Assembly (NCBI GenBank): GCA_030442035.1 | Contig: JAUJEA010000018.1 | Location: forward strand, 62,001 to 126,000 | Source: Splendidivirga corallicola | GTDB taxonomy: Bacteria > Bacteroidota > Bacteroidia > Cytophagales > Cyclobacteriaceae | Direction: 5' to 3' | DNA: 64,000 nucleotides | Shown here: one piece after another, positions 36,308 through 43,727 of the stretch | Numbering within the stretch: position 1 is the stretch's first letter | How the letters are laid out: each line of letters opens with the position of its first letter | Made by a program: the position numbers and the translations under genes | The notes under the pieces: generated by a model | The model's input: the letters and a program-made list of their open reading frames with translations, nothing else | The model's database searches: none | Told to the model about the DNA's origin: nothing

Positions 36308-37222
36308 TTATTTCGAATAGGCTGATTGCCCATCCAAGGCTGCTTTAATAAGCTTTTGTTGAACAGCTCCGGCCCAGGCATAAAAGAATGGTACTCCTTT
36401 GAACTTCCACTCTTGCAGATCTTCTTTGCTTAACACCTTTCTAACCATGGGATGTAATTTCCTTTGATATTCGGATTTGTCCGGATGCATCAAAAGATAT
36501 TTAAATTCTTCATCTCCATTGTACTTTAAAGTGATCGGTATGTCAATGGATTCAAAGGTTGTTGGATAAGTACCTTTCTCTATCAAAACATCTTCGACAG
36601 AATGTGTTTGTGTCATGCATTGATAATATTTTGTTCCCAAGCCCAGAATAACTGTTTTCATCGAAGACATTTTGTCGAAAGGGCTGCCTTGACCACATCC
36701 GGTTTTGCACAGCTCATGATCTTTAATTAACTCATCGGCCTTGGGTCCGAGGGCGCTGATTCTATGCGTCGGATGAAGACTGGTTTTAACCCCTTCATAT
36801 TTTCGAAATATCTCTGTGATCATACCCATTTGGGAGGGCATTTTATCTTTATCGAAATAAGGTTTATCCGTGAAATACTTTCTTAAATCATAATGGTATT
36901 TTCTTTCCCCAAAAAAGAAGGCTGGCATCACCAAAGTACGGTCATTGGCGCAAATGGATAACAACATATCCAGCAGCTCTCTTAAGTTTCCAGTGTACAT
37001 GGGTAGCATCGCACTGTGAGAACTGTGCACCATTAATACATCGAAATTGTCCGGTAACTTCTTCTTCAGCTCTTTTCCCAGATCGCCGGTTGTAAAATTC
37101 CCATAGACTTTCTCTCTAACCGGGGCTACTTTCTTTTTAAGATCATATTGATAAACCTTTAATTTATTTCTAAGCTCCTGACTGAAGATCTTTCTGGCAA
37201 GGTAGTATAGCTGTGCCTTCAT
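36308..37222 (-). CDS. AAC(3)-family N-acyltransferase
   Basis: A 304-residue protein of the aminoglycoside 3-N-acetyltransferase fold. DVLMVHSSHSAM (start of the core), TLVMPAFFFG, MGMITEIFRKYEG, SLHPTHRISALGP (the HP-H-S motif of the CoA site) and QGSPFDKM, then VILGLGTKYYQCMTQTHSVED. In glycan loci, members of this family N-acylate amino sugars and do not confer antibiotic resistance. The neighbouring deacetylase-fold proteins (35344, 37224) and the carrier-bound acyl pathway at 39418-44960 make an amino-sugar acceptor plausible. It is separated from the upstream gene by one base. Confidence 0.86.
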   Translation of the reverse strand: MKAQLYYLARKIFSQELRNKLKVYQYDLKKKVAPVREKVYGNFTTGDLGKELKKKLPDNFDVLMVHSSHSAMLPMYTGNLRELLDMLLSICANDRTLVMPAFFFGERKYHYDLRKYFTDKPYFDKDKMPSQMGMITEIFRKYEGVKTSLHPTHRISALGPKADELIKDHELCKTGCGQGSPFDKMSSMKTVILGLGTKYYQCMTQTHSVEDVLIEKGTYPTTFESIDIPITLKYNGDEEFKYLLMHPDKSEYQRKLHPMVRKVLSKEDLQEWKFKGVPFFYAWAGAVQQKLIKAALDGQSAYSK

Positions 37223-37223
37223 A

Positions 37224-38312
37224 TTACGCCGTTAATTTCTCTCTAAAGGTTTGCAGATCAAAATCCGAGAATTTCGAAAAACAATATTTATCGTGGTTTT
37301 CCGCAATAAAGGCCAGAAATGGTTCAAGGCTGCGCTCGTTAATTCCCGTAAATATCTTGGAATGACCTATGAGCACAACGGGTATTTTAACACCAAGGTG
37401 TCCATACTTATCATATATTCTTTTTGAACCTCTGATTAGCTGATTGCCTGTACACTGATTAAAATCAAACTTCCAGGCATGCTTGGCCATAAAAAAATTG
37501 TAAAGCTTTCCAGGCAGCGATTGCTTTGATTCCTGTTCCGAAACATATCCGGGGTCTTCTTCATGTTTCGCATGTTTATGCTGGCTTGCCTGTAATACCC
37601 TGAAAATCCGGTTCGGAGTAAGGAAAGTCCAAACACGCCTGTTTTCACAATAAATGGGCACTTCAATCAGGGCTCCATCTTCATTTCTCCTACAAACATC
37701 CGAATCATCGATTGGCCAGGGTAATAGTTCGCTATCGGCATTTGAATAATCAAATTTTACACGATCATTCCTTTTTCCAAATTTAAAGACCGACGTATCG
37801 ATTTTCAACCCATTGCCTATAAGAGCTTTCATAATATTTTGAGAAGGGCTCATTGACCAATTTGCTGCACGAAATGCTATACAATTGTAGTTATCATCAA
37901 CACCATGCAACAGATCCTCGAGGAATTTTTTGCATGTGCTTATCATCTCATTCACACGCTCATAGGGCAAATCCGCCAAACTATATTCTTCCCAGTTTTG
38001 TTTCCATGCACCATTTTCCAGAATGGATTTGAAGTACGATGAGTGAATATGCAATTGAACATCATGTCCGGTCTTTATCGCCCTGATCAGCTGTTCTTCT
38101 ATTTTGTAGTAGTCAAAATCATCTTTACCGGTTCTCTCCGCATGTTCTTTAAATTTTAGTATTTCCCCTACGTCAGCCATAATCGTCAGCTTGGCTCCAT
38201 ATTTATCGAAAAGGGTAAGCATACGATCCGTCGGCTCTACCATTAACTTGTAAGGTGATCCCTCTCCATTTCCATGGATCTCATAATCTAATGTAAAAAG
38301 ATGTCCAAACAT
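37224..38312 (-). CDS. Deacetylase-fold protein of exopolysaccharide loci
   Basis: A 362-residue protein with NodB-like features: FTLDYEIHGNG (Asp of motif 1), AKLTIMADVGE, DVQLHIHSSYF (the His-x-His metal pair), CIAFRAANWSMS (motif 3 Arg) and VVLIGHSKIF near the end (C-terminal His). It is longer than simple deacetylases and matches the glycan-locus subgroup often annotated only as hypothetical protein. It probably acts on a sugar N-acetyl group in the cytoplasm, since it has no signal peptide. With the 35344-36273 product this makes two candidate deacetylases in one operon, suggesting that free amino groups are created for later acylation. Confidence 0.72.
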   Translation of the reverse strand: MFGHLFTLDYEIHGNGEGSPYKLMVEPTDRMLTLFDKYGAKLTIMADVGEILKFKEHAERTGKDDFDYYKIEEQLIRAIKTGHDVQLHIHSSYFKSILENGAWKQNWEEYSLADLPYERVNEMISTCKKFLEDLLHGVDDNYNCIAFRAANWSMSPSQNIMKALIGNGLKIDTSVFKFGKRNDRVKFDYSNADSELLPWPIDDSDVCRRNEDGALIEVPIYCENRRVWTFLTPNRIFRVLQASQHKHAKHEEDPGYVSEQESKQSLPGKLYNFFMAKHAWKFDFNQCTGNQLIRGSKRIYDKYGHLGVKIPVVLIGHSKIFTGINERSLEPFLAFIAENHDKYCFSKFSDFDLQTFREKLTA

Positions 38313-38325
38313 TTTTAGTTCGTAA

Positions 38326-39393
38326 TCAATTTTGATTTTTACGTGGTTCCGTCTCTAACAACTTTATCACCTCCTCTATAATTTTATCCAATGCAGGACT
38401 TGTTTTTCTTTCATTATCAGTTGGTTTCTCTCTTTTTTGAAGCTTTACACTCTCGAATATGTCTTGTTCATTTTCAATGAGCTTCAACCTTCCGCTGTTT
38501 TGAAGGTATTCGTCGACAGCACCTATTTTTCCTCCAAAAATGCTGAAAGCAGGTACATTAAGCGCAGCAGCTTCACGAATCATTGTTCCACCTCCACTAA
38601 TGACCAGATCAGAAAACCAAATAAGGTTGAGCCCATCAAGGACTTTATCAGGAATAATCACTTTTCCGCTCTCAAAGTACTCTTTCCACTCCTCTCTTAT
38701 TTCTTCCCCTTGTTCCTTTGTCCGAGGTAAAAGTACAACTCTTGTTTCTGCATTGTCCAGTACATGTTTCATTGTTTTCTTAAAGAGTTTTTCGCTCTTT
38801 TCAGTATGATAATGAGCCATGCTTGCCGGCGGCCTTACGGAAACCAGAATCTCCTCCGTTGAAATTTTCAGATATTCCATCAATGAGGCATCCGGTTTGA
38901 GGTTTTGGATATAGACGTCTTCCTTAATGCCGGGAAATTTAGCGACATGCTTAAAATACTTTTTAAGAAAAGTATCCGGAAGAGCCTCCGGTACGATTCC
39001 CAGCGTTGGTTTTAATAGAGGGAACTCAGCACTATGTTCATAATCTGTTGCCACTACAGAACGTATCCCGGTCAAACTGGCAAAAAGGAATTGCGACCTG
39101 GAACCATGTGACATGGCCAAATCGGGTTTCTCCCTGAATAAAATAGGCAACATTTGCAATGTTCTGACAAATACACCGATTGTTTTTAACCATTTGTTCT
39201 TGCCATAATGACTACCAAGGCGGGTATATTTGAAATTATAATAATTTGCCAGGCCAATGGCTTGTGCATAATCCCTGACTGAAATGAAGACATCATAACC
39301 CTTATTCTTCAACTCATTGATGATGGGATTGAAAAACGGAATATGAGGTGAATTATCAAGGTCGATCCAGACTTTCTTTGCTTTGTTCTTCAT
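38326..39393 (-). CDS. DUF354 family GT-B-like protein
   Basis: A 355-residue protein of the DUF354 family: VWIDLDNSPHIPFFNPIIN at the start (the family hallmark), YDVFISVRDYAQA, DLAMSHGSRSQFLFASL, VATDYEHSAEFP and WFSDLVISGGGTMIREAAAL. The fold resembles UDP-GlcNAc 2-epimerase and MurG-like GT-B glycosyltransferases. The function is unproven; DUF354 genes are frequent in archaeal and bacterial surface-glycan loci. It may be a glycosyltransferase of the repeat unit. It is 24 bp after the adenylation-domain gene. Confidence 0.82.
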   Translation of the reverse strand: MKNKAKKVWIDLDNSPHIPFFNPIINELKNKGYDVFISVRDYAQAIGLANYYNFKYTRLGSHYGKNKWLKTIGVFVRTLQMLPILFREKPDLAMSHGSRSQFLFASLTGIRSVVATDYEHSAEFPLLKPTLGIVPEALPDTFLKKYFKHVAKFPGIKEDVYIQNLKPDASLMEYLKISTEEILVSVRPPASMAHYHTEKSEKLFKKTMKHVLDNAETRVVLLPRTKEQGEEIREEWKEYFESGKVIIPDKVLDGLNLIWFSDLVISGGGTMIREAAALNVPAFSIFGGKIGAVDEYLQNSGRLKLIENEQDIFESVKLQKREKPTDNERKTSPALDKIIEEVIKLLETEPRKNQN

Positions 39394-39417
39394 TAATTTC
39401 CTATGATAGGATTTCGG

Positions 39418-41001
39418 CTAAACAGATTCTTTCAGCAAGGTAGGCTTATCAACCTTGCCTGTTGAGGTTTTAGGCAGATTCTCTCTAAATTCTATTACCT
39501 CAGGGATCATATATTTTGGTAGCTTCTCTGAGCAAAACATTCTGAGATCTGAAGATGAAATCTCCTCTCCTGTTTTAAGCGCTATAATGGCTTTTATCCT
39601 GTTTGTAATTAGATCATCAGGTACAGCAATGACGGCCACTTCTTCAATTAATTGATGCTCATAAAGTACGGATTCAATCTCCCCAATCTCGATTCTATAG
39701 CCTCTGCTTTTGATCATATGATCTACCCTGCCCATGTAGAGATAGTTACCCTCTTCATCCAGTGTGACTAAATCACCTGTTTTGTATATCCTATCTTTAA
39801 AGTTTGGTTGAACCGGATTATTGATAAAAACTTTATTTGTCTTCTCCTCATCCCCCCAATATCCTTGTGCCACGCAGGTACCTCTGGCCACTAACTCACC
39901 TTCATCGCCAGGTTCGGTTACAACCTTGCCATCCTTAGTCAGGGCGAATACTTCAACGTTCTCACATCTTTTTCCTATGGGAATTGGCTTTGTTTGTGTT
40001 TCAGGTATTGATGGTGTTATATAGTAGGTTACCACATTGGTTTCTGTTGGCCCGTACAAATTGACATATTCCGGTCCCGGAACCAATTGCATCAGCTGTC
40101 TTAGGTATTTGATTGGGAATACTTCCCCGGCAAATATTAACAGCCTCATGTTGGACAGATCACGTTGATCCAATTGACCATGTGTTACCATCATTGATAA
40201 GATGGAAGGAACTGAATACCAAACGGATATTCTATTACTTTCTATCCAGGACGATAATCTTGATGGAAACATGGATAAAGTTTCGGGTACGAGGCAAAGT
40301 GTTCCTCCTACCTTCGCACATGCATAGATATCCAGAATAGACAAATCAAAATGAAGTGGTGCATGACTGGAGAAACGATCTTCGGATCTGACTTTGAGAT
40401 TTTCTACAACCCAGTTAACAAATGTCAAAGAGTTCAAGTGTGAAATCATAACTCCTTTTGGAGTTCCTGTTGAACCGGAAGTATATATGATATATGCCAG
40501 GTCATTATTGATACTTTGACTTTCAGGTAAATGCACTACATCATGACTTAGCACTTCCTGCCATGAAACAGATTTCAATGGCAATTCTTCATTGATTTCT
40601 TTTTTATCATCCGTAAAAATGGCAATTTCCAAGCTCTTAGCCTCTTCTTTAACATGGCCTATGGCCTCAAGTTTAGCGGTAGAAGTTAAGATGCAATTGA
40701 TATCACAGTTATCAATAATATAAGAGATTCTGGAAGGTGGGGCCTGAGGGTCCAAAGGCACGTATACAGCACCTGCTTTGAGAATTCCGTAAACACTGAT
40801 AATGGAGGGAATCGACTTATTAATATATATACCAACGCGATCTCCTCGTTTGATACCTTGACCGATCAGCACATTGGCTACCTTATTGGTTAGTAGATCC
40901 AATTCAGCATAGCTTACTTTTTCCTCACCAAAAACTACAGCATCCTTCTCGGGGTATTTTTCGGCACTTTCAATTAATAGGTCTTGTAGTAAATAGTCCA
41001 T
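39418..41001 (-). CDS. Stand-alone amino-acid adenylation enzyme, predicted L-proline specific
   Basis: A 527-residue AMP-forming enzyme with NRPS adenylation core motifs: IIYTSGSTGTPKGV (A3), NLYGPTETN (A5), GELVARGTCVAQGYW (A6), YKTGD (A7), SRGYRIEIGEIE (A8) and LPKTSTGKVDK (A10). Aligned by eye to GrsA PheA, the ten specificity residues are D219, L220, L223, Y262, I289, A291, L315, V323, V324, K516, i.e. DLLYIALVVK. From memory the prolyl-AMP ligases of pyrrole pathways (PltF, RedM, CloN4) have DLLYLALVCK, so L-proline is the prediction. It would load L-proline onto the free carrier protein at 42252-42497. It has no condensation or carrier domain of its own. Other small cyclic amino or acyl substrates remain possible. 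Confidence 0.85.
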   Translation of the reverse strand: MDYLLQDLLIESAEKYPEKDAVVFGEEKVSYAELDLLTNKVANVLIGQGIKRGDRVGIYINKSIPSIISVYGILKAGAVYVPLDPQAPPSRISYIIDNCDINCILTSTAKLEAIGHVKEEAKSLEIAIFTDDKKEINEELPLKSVSWQEVLSHDVVHLPESQSINNDLAYIIYTSGSTGTPKGVMISHLNSLTFVNWVVENLKVRSEDRFSSHAPLHFDLSILDIYACAKVGGTLCLVPETLSMFPSRLSSWIESNRISVWYSVPSILSMMVTHGQLDQRDLSNMRLLIFAGEVFPIKYLRQLMQLVPGPEYVNLYGPTETNVVTYYITPSIPETQTKPIPIGKRCENVEVFALTKDGKVVTEPGDEGELVARGTCVAQGYWGDEEKTNKVFINNPVQPNFKDRIYKTGDLVTLDEEGNYLYMGRVDHMIKSRGYRIEIGEIESVLYEHQLIEEVAVIAVPDDLITNRIKAIIALKTGEEISSSDLRMFCSEKLPKYMIPEVIEFRENLPKTSTGKVDKPTLLKESV

Positions 41002-41062
41002 GTGCTATAAGTTAGAAAAATTAAAACATCATGTTTTATGTTTTTAATAAAATATGTCTGAA

Positions 41063-42097
41063 TTAGGCCATATGCTTATAAGCAAGATCTCCAGCGAGTC
41101 TCAAAAGAGGATTTGGCATATTTCGAAAAATCAAATTATGGGGACCTTTCACTTTATCCAGGATTTCAACAAAATTTCGCTCCTTGAAGTCATATTTATA
41201 GTAAAAAACTTCTTCTTCCTTAGGGTTCCAGCTTGTTTTAAATTCTCTTAAACCTTTGTTGGAAGGTTCTGTCCGTCCAAAACTCACGCTTGTACTTCCA
41301 AGCCTATTCAGCTCCTTTATTCCTTCCCATAAGAATGAATAATTGGCTCTCAATTTTTTAAATGCAAAATTTGAGGCGCTATATTTATAAATGCTTTTCT
41401 GTCCAAAGTGCATAAAAACACCGCAGGCAATTACCTCATTCCTAAAATAGCTCTTGACCAAAAAGCCCTGGTCCTTGGCCAAGATGTGTTCGTAAAAGTT
41501 TTTGAAGAATTTCCTTGGTTGTGGCGGCAAACCATGCCTTTTACGGGTAAGGCAGTTTAGTTTATAAAACTCTTGTAATGAATCCCGGGATTTGGATATC
41601 TTATTAGTGACATTTTCCCTAACAGCTCTGTTGATGTTCCTTCTTGTTATTCCTTTTACGGAAGCAAAAAGATCATCATCGCTTCCATTCAACGTAAAAG
41701 TATGTTCCAACAACACAGAAGATGGTTTAACAGCCTGGTTCATATAGGCCTTGCCACCCCTCAATTCATAATATTTCCATTTGTTTTTAGCCCCATAGTC
41801 GGTGAAGGCCTCAAGTAATTGATTCAATGTTTCTTCTTCATTGGCAATCAGATCGCAGAAATCTGTAAACGGTAGGGCAACTCCCCGCTTGCCGGTAAGC
41901 AAACTGTTAACTTCAAAAAAAGGAGCCAAACCAACTATTTTATCATTTTCAAAAAATGAAAAATACAATGGTCGATAACCATAGGATTCCTTAAGTATTT
42001 TTGCCCAATTAGATGAATAAAAAATTGAGCAACCATCAAGTTCCTTTATATGATCGTTCCAATCCGGATAGGAAGTCGGATCTATTATATCCACCAT
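41063..42097 (-). CDS. FemAB/GNAT-like transferase, copy 2
   Basis: A 344-residue paralogue of the 33157-34233 product: FYSSNWAKILKESYGYRPLY, ALPFTDFCDLI, VKGITRRNINRAVRENV, HGLPPQPRKFFKNFYEH and TSVSFGRTEPSNKGLREFK. Double GNAT fold, cytoplasmic, with no signal sequence. It lies between the adenylation enzyme and the carrier protein, so it is the best candidate for the transferase that moves the carrier-bound acyl group to a sugar. FemX homologues use aminoacyl-tRNA, so a carrier-linked donor would be new. That assignment is an inference from gene order only. Confidence 0.8.
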   Translation of the reverse strand: MVDIIDPTSYPDWNDHIKELDGCSIFYSSNWAKILKESYGYRPLYFSFFENDKIVGLAPFFEVNSLLTGKRGVALPFTDFCDLIANEEETLNQLLEAFTDYGAKNKWKYYELRGGKAYMNQAVKPSSVLLEHTFTLNGSDDDLFASVKGITRRNINRAVRENVTNKISKSRDSLQEFYKLNCLTRKRHGLPPQPRKFFKNFYEHILAKDQGFLVKSYFRNEVIACGVFMHFGQKSIYKYSASNFAFKKLRANYSFLWEGIKELNRLGSTSVSFGRTEPSNKGLREFKTSWNPKEEEVFYYKYDFKERNFVEILDKVKGPHNLIFRNMPNPLLRLAGDLAYKHMA

Positions 42098-42251
42098 TGA
42101 ATTACTTTGCTAAACTCCTTGAATTAAACTACGATTTCTACTTGATCAGCTATTTTCAGAATAGATTCATATTTAAATCTGAAAATCATAAACGTCTATG
42201 AGATTCAAAATTTGATACTGAGAAACTTTGAGCAACCTTGATTCTAAAACG

Positions 42252-42497
42252 CTATGCCAGTTTATTTTCAACCAGTGAGGTAATCGAATCAATTGTTGAG
42301 AAGTTTTCAGGAACCAATTCCGTATCATCTATTTGAACAGACAAATTATCTTCCAAAAAACCAATTAGTTTCATAATTCCCAGTGAATCTATAATCCCCG
42401 TTTCGATCAATTGATCTGAATCTGATAAATTACTGTATTGCTTGTCATTTACCAGTTCTGTTTGTATGTAGTTTTTGATCGATTCTCTAATTTCCAT
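42252..42497 (-). CDS. Free acyl/peptidyl carrier protein
   Basis: An 81-residue four-helix carrier protein. The phosphopantetheine site is IIDSLGIMKL with Ser38; the helix after it (FLEDNLSVQIDDTELVPENF) and SIDSITSLVENKL complete the fold. The PENF-SI motif is typical of the stand-alone carrier proteins used with single adenylation enzymes. It is expected to be charged with an amino acid by the 39418-41001 enzyme and then oxidised by the flavoproteins encoded just upstream. It is not the housekeeping AcpP, given its location and sequence. 154 bp without a gene follow it before the FemAB-like gene. Confidence 0.9.
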   Translation of the reverse strand: MEIRESIKNYIQTELVNDKQYSNLSDSDQLIETGIIDSLGIMKLIGFLEDNLSVQIDDTELVPENFSTIDSITSLVENKLA

Positions 42498-42548
42498 GTT
42501 CAGCTAAATTTTATCTTTTATACAATTGTTAAAATATTCTTTCTAAAA

Positions 42549-43712
42549 TTATGATACAGGGACACCTTCTAATTTGGCTATCGTATTCCTTAAGGATTCC
42601 GAAGTTCCAGACCAAATATTAAAGGAAAGGCTATCTCTTAAATCCTGATTTACAAAGGATTCCAATAAATACCCTCTTACGCCAAAAATCTGAAGCGCAT
42701 CAAGTTCAAATTGAACAAAATTCTCGCTCACAAATAGTTTAGCAATGGCTGCATCCTGTGCACAAGATTGCATGGATTTTCCATTGCTCAATTTGGAAGC
42801 CAAATCATAAACAACCTGACGGCAAAGCCTTTGTTGCATCACCATGTTTGCGATCTTGGCTGAGATCTGTTGAAATGCACCAATGGGTTTATCAAACTGT
42901 TGCCTTGTTTTAACTCGGTCAAGGCATTGATCCAGGCCTCGTCGCATAGGGCCAAGTGCTGTTGCAATTAACACAGATCGCTCCCATCCGGTTGATTCCG
43001 TGAGCACTCTAAGTCCGCCTCCTTTGACACCTACAATATGACTTTTGGGTACATAAACGTTATCAAAAACCATTTCCCCCATTCTAACCGTTCTGAGGCC
43101 CATTTTTTCAAATTCTCTTCCATGGGAAGCGCCTTCGCTGTTCAGGTCCACCCAAAATGCAGTTAAGCTAAAAGGTCCGCGGTTGTCAGCGGTTTTAGCA
43201 AAGACCAGTGCCAAATCGGAATAGGGCGCATTTGTCAAATAAGACTTTGTGCCATTTATTCTAAAACCATCCCCATCTTCCACGGCGGTCGTTTCCATGG
43301 AATATGCATCACTACCGGATGTGTCTTCCGTAAATGCATAGGCAGCCATGCGATCCCCATTCATCAAAGCAGGTAAAAATTTCGTTTTAACTTCTTCCGA
43401 AGCAAATTGTTTCAGTGTCAATTGTATTCCAACCAGCTGATTACTCATAGCATAAAGAAAACCGCTGTCTTCACAGGATTCACCTAAGCCTTCAATTGCT
43501 GCGACCACCTGGGTGACAGGAGCATCTGTACCGCCTAATTCTTCAGGCATCATTAAATTCAGGAAACCTGATTCCGCTGCTTTTTTCCACCGTTCCTTTG
43601 AAAAATCTCCTTCTTTGTCTCTATGAGCTCTATCTCCGGCTAAATGTTCTTTGGCGAACTGACTATACTTTTCTCTGATCTCATCAATTTGAGAATCTTC
43701 CCAAGGTTGCAT
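42549..43712 (-). CDS. Acyl-CoA dehydrogenase-like flavoprotein (candidate prolyl-carrier oxidase)
   Basis: A 387-residue protein with the full acyl-CoA dehydrogenase layout: N-terminal helices, AYAFTEDTSGSDA (FAD and substrate loop), INGTKSYLTNAP, and C-terminal RQQFDKPIGAFQ and LQIFGVRGY. The usual catalytic Glu of MCAD (YEG motif) is replaced by IWSGTSE. Instead Glu244 in STGWERSVLIA aligns with the isovaleryl-CoA dehydrogenase glutamate, the position also used by PltE/CouN3-type prolyl-carrier dehydrogenases as I recall them. It is therefore a good candidate for oxidising a carrier-bound prolyl group. It is 51 bp upstream of the carrier-protein gene and 15 bp downstream of a second flavoprotein gene. 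Confidence 0.85.
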   Translation of the reverse strand: MQPWEDSQIDEIREKYSQFAKEHLAGDRAHRDKEGDFSKERWKKAAESGFLNLMMPEELGGTDAPVTQVVAAIEGLGESCEDSGFLYAMSNQLVGIQLTLKQFASEEVKTKFLPALMNGDRMAAYAFTEDTSGSDAYSMETTAVEDGDGFRINGTKSYLTNAPYSDLALVFAKTADNRGPFSLTAFWVDLNSEGASHGREFEKMGLRTVRMGEMVFDNVYVPKSHIVGVKGGGLRVLTESTGWERSVLIATALGPMRRGLDQCLDRVKTRQQFDKPIGAFQQISAKIANMVMQQRLCRQVVYDLASKLSNGKSMQSCAQDAAIAKLFVSENFVQFELDALQIFGVRGYLLESFVNQDLRDSLSFNIWSGTSESLRNTIAKLEGVPVS

Positions 43713-43727
43713 ATAAAAAAATTGAGT

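Noticed and set aside
36308-37222. AAC(3)-like gene as an aminoglycoside-resistance gene
   Set aside because: Embedded in a polysaccharide operon between deacetylase-fold genes; family members in this setting act on sugars.
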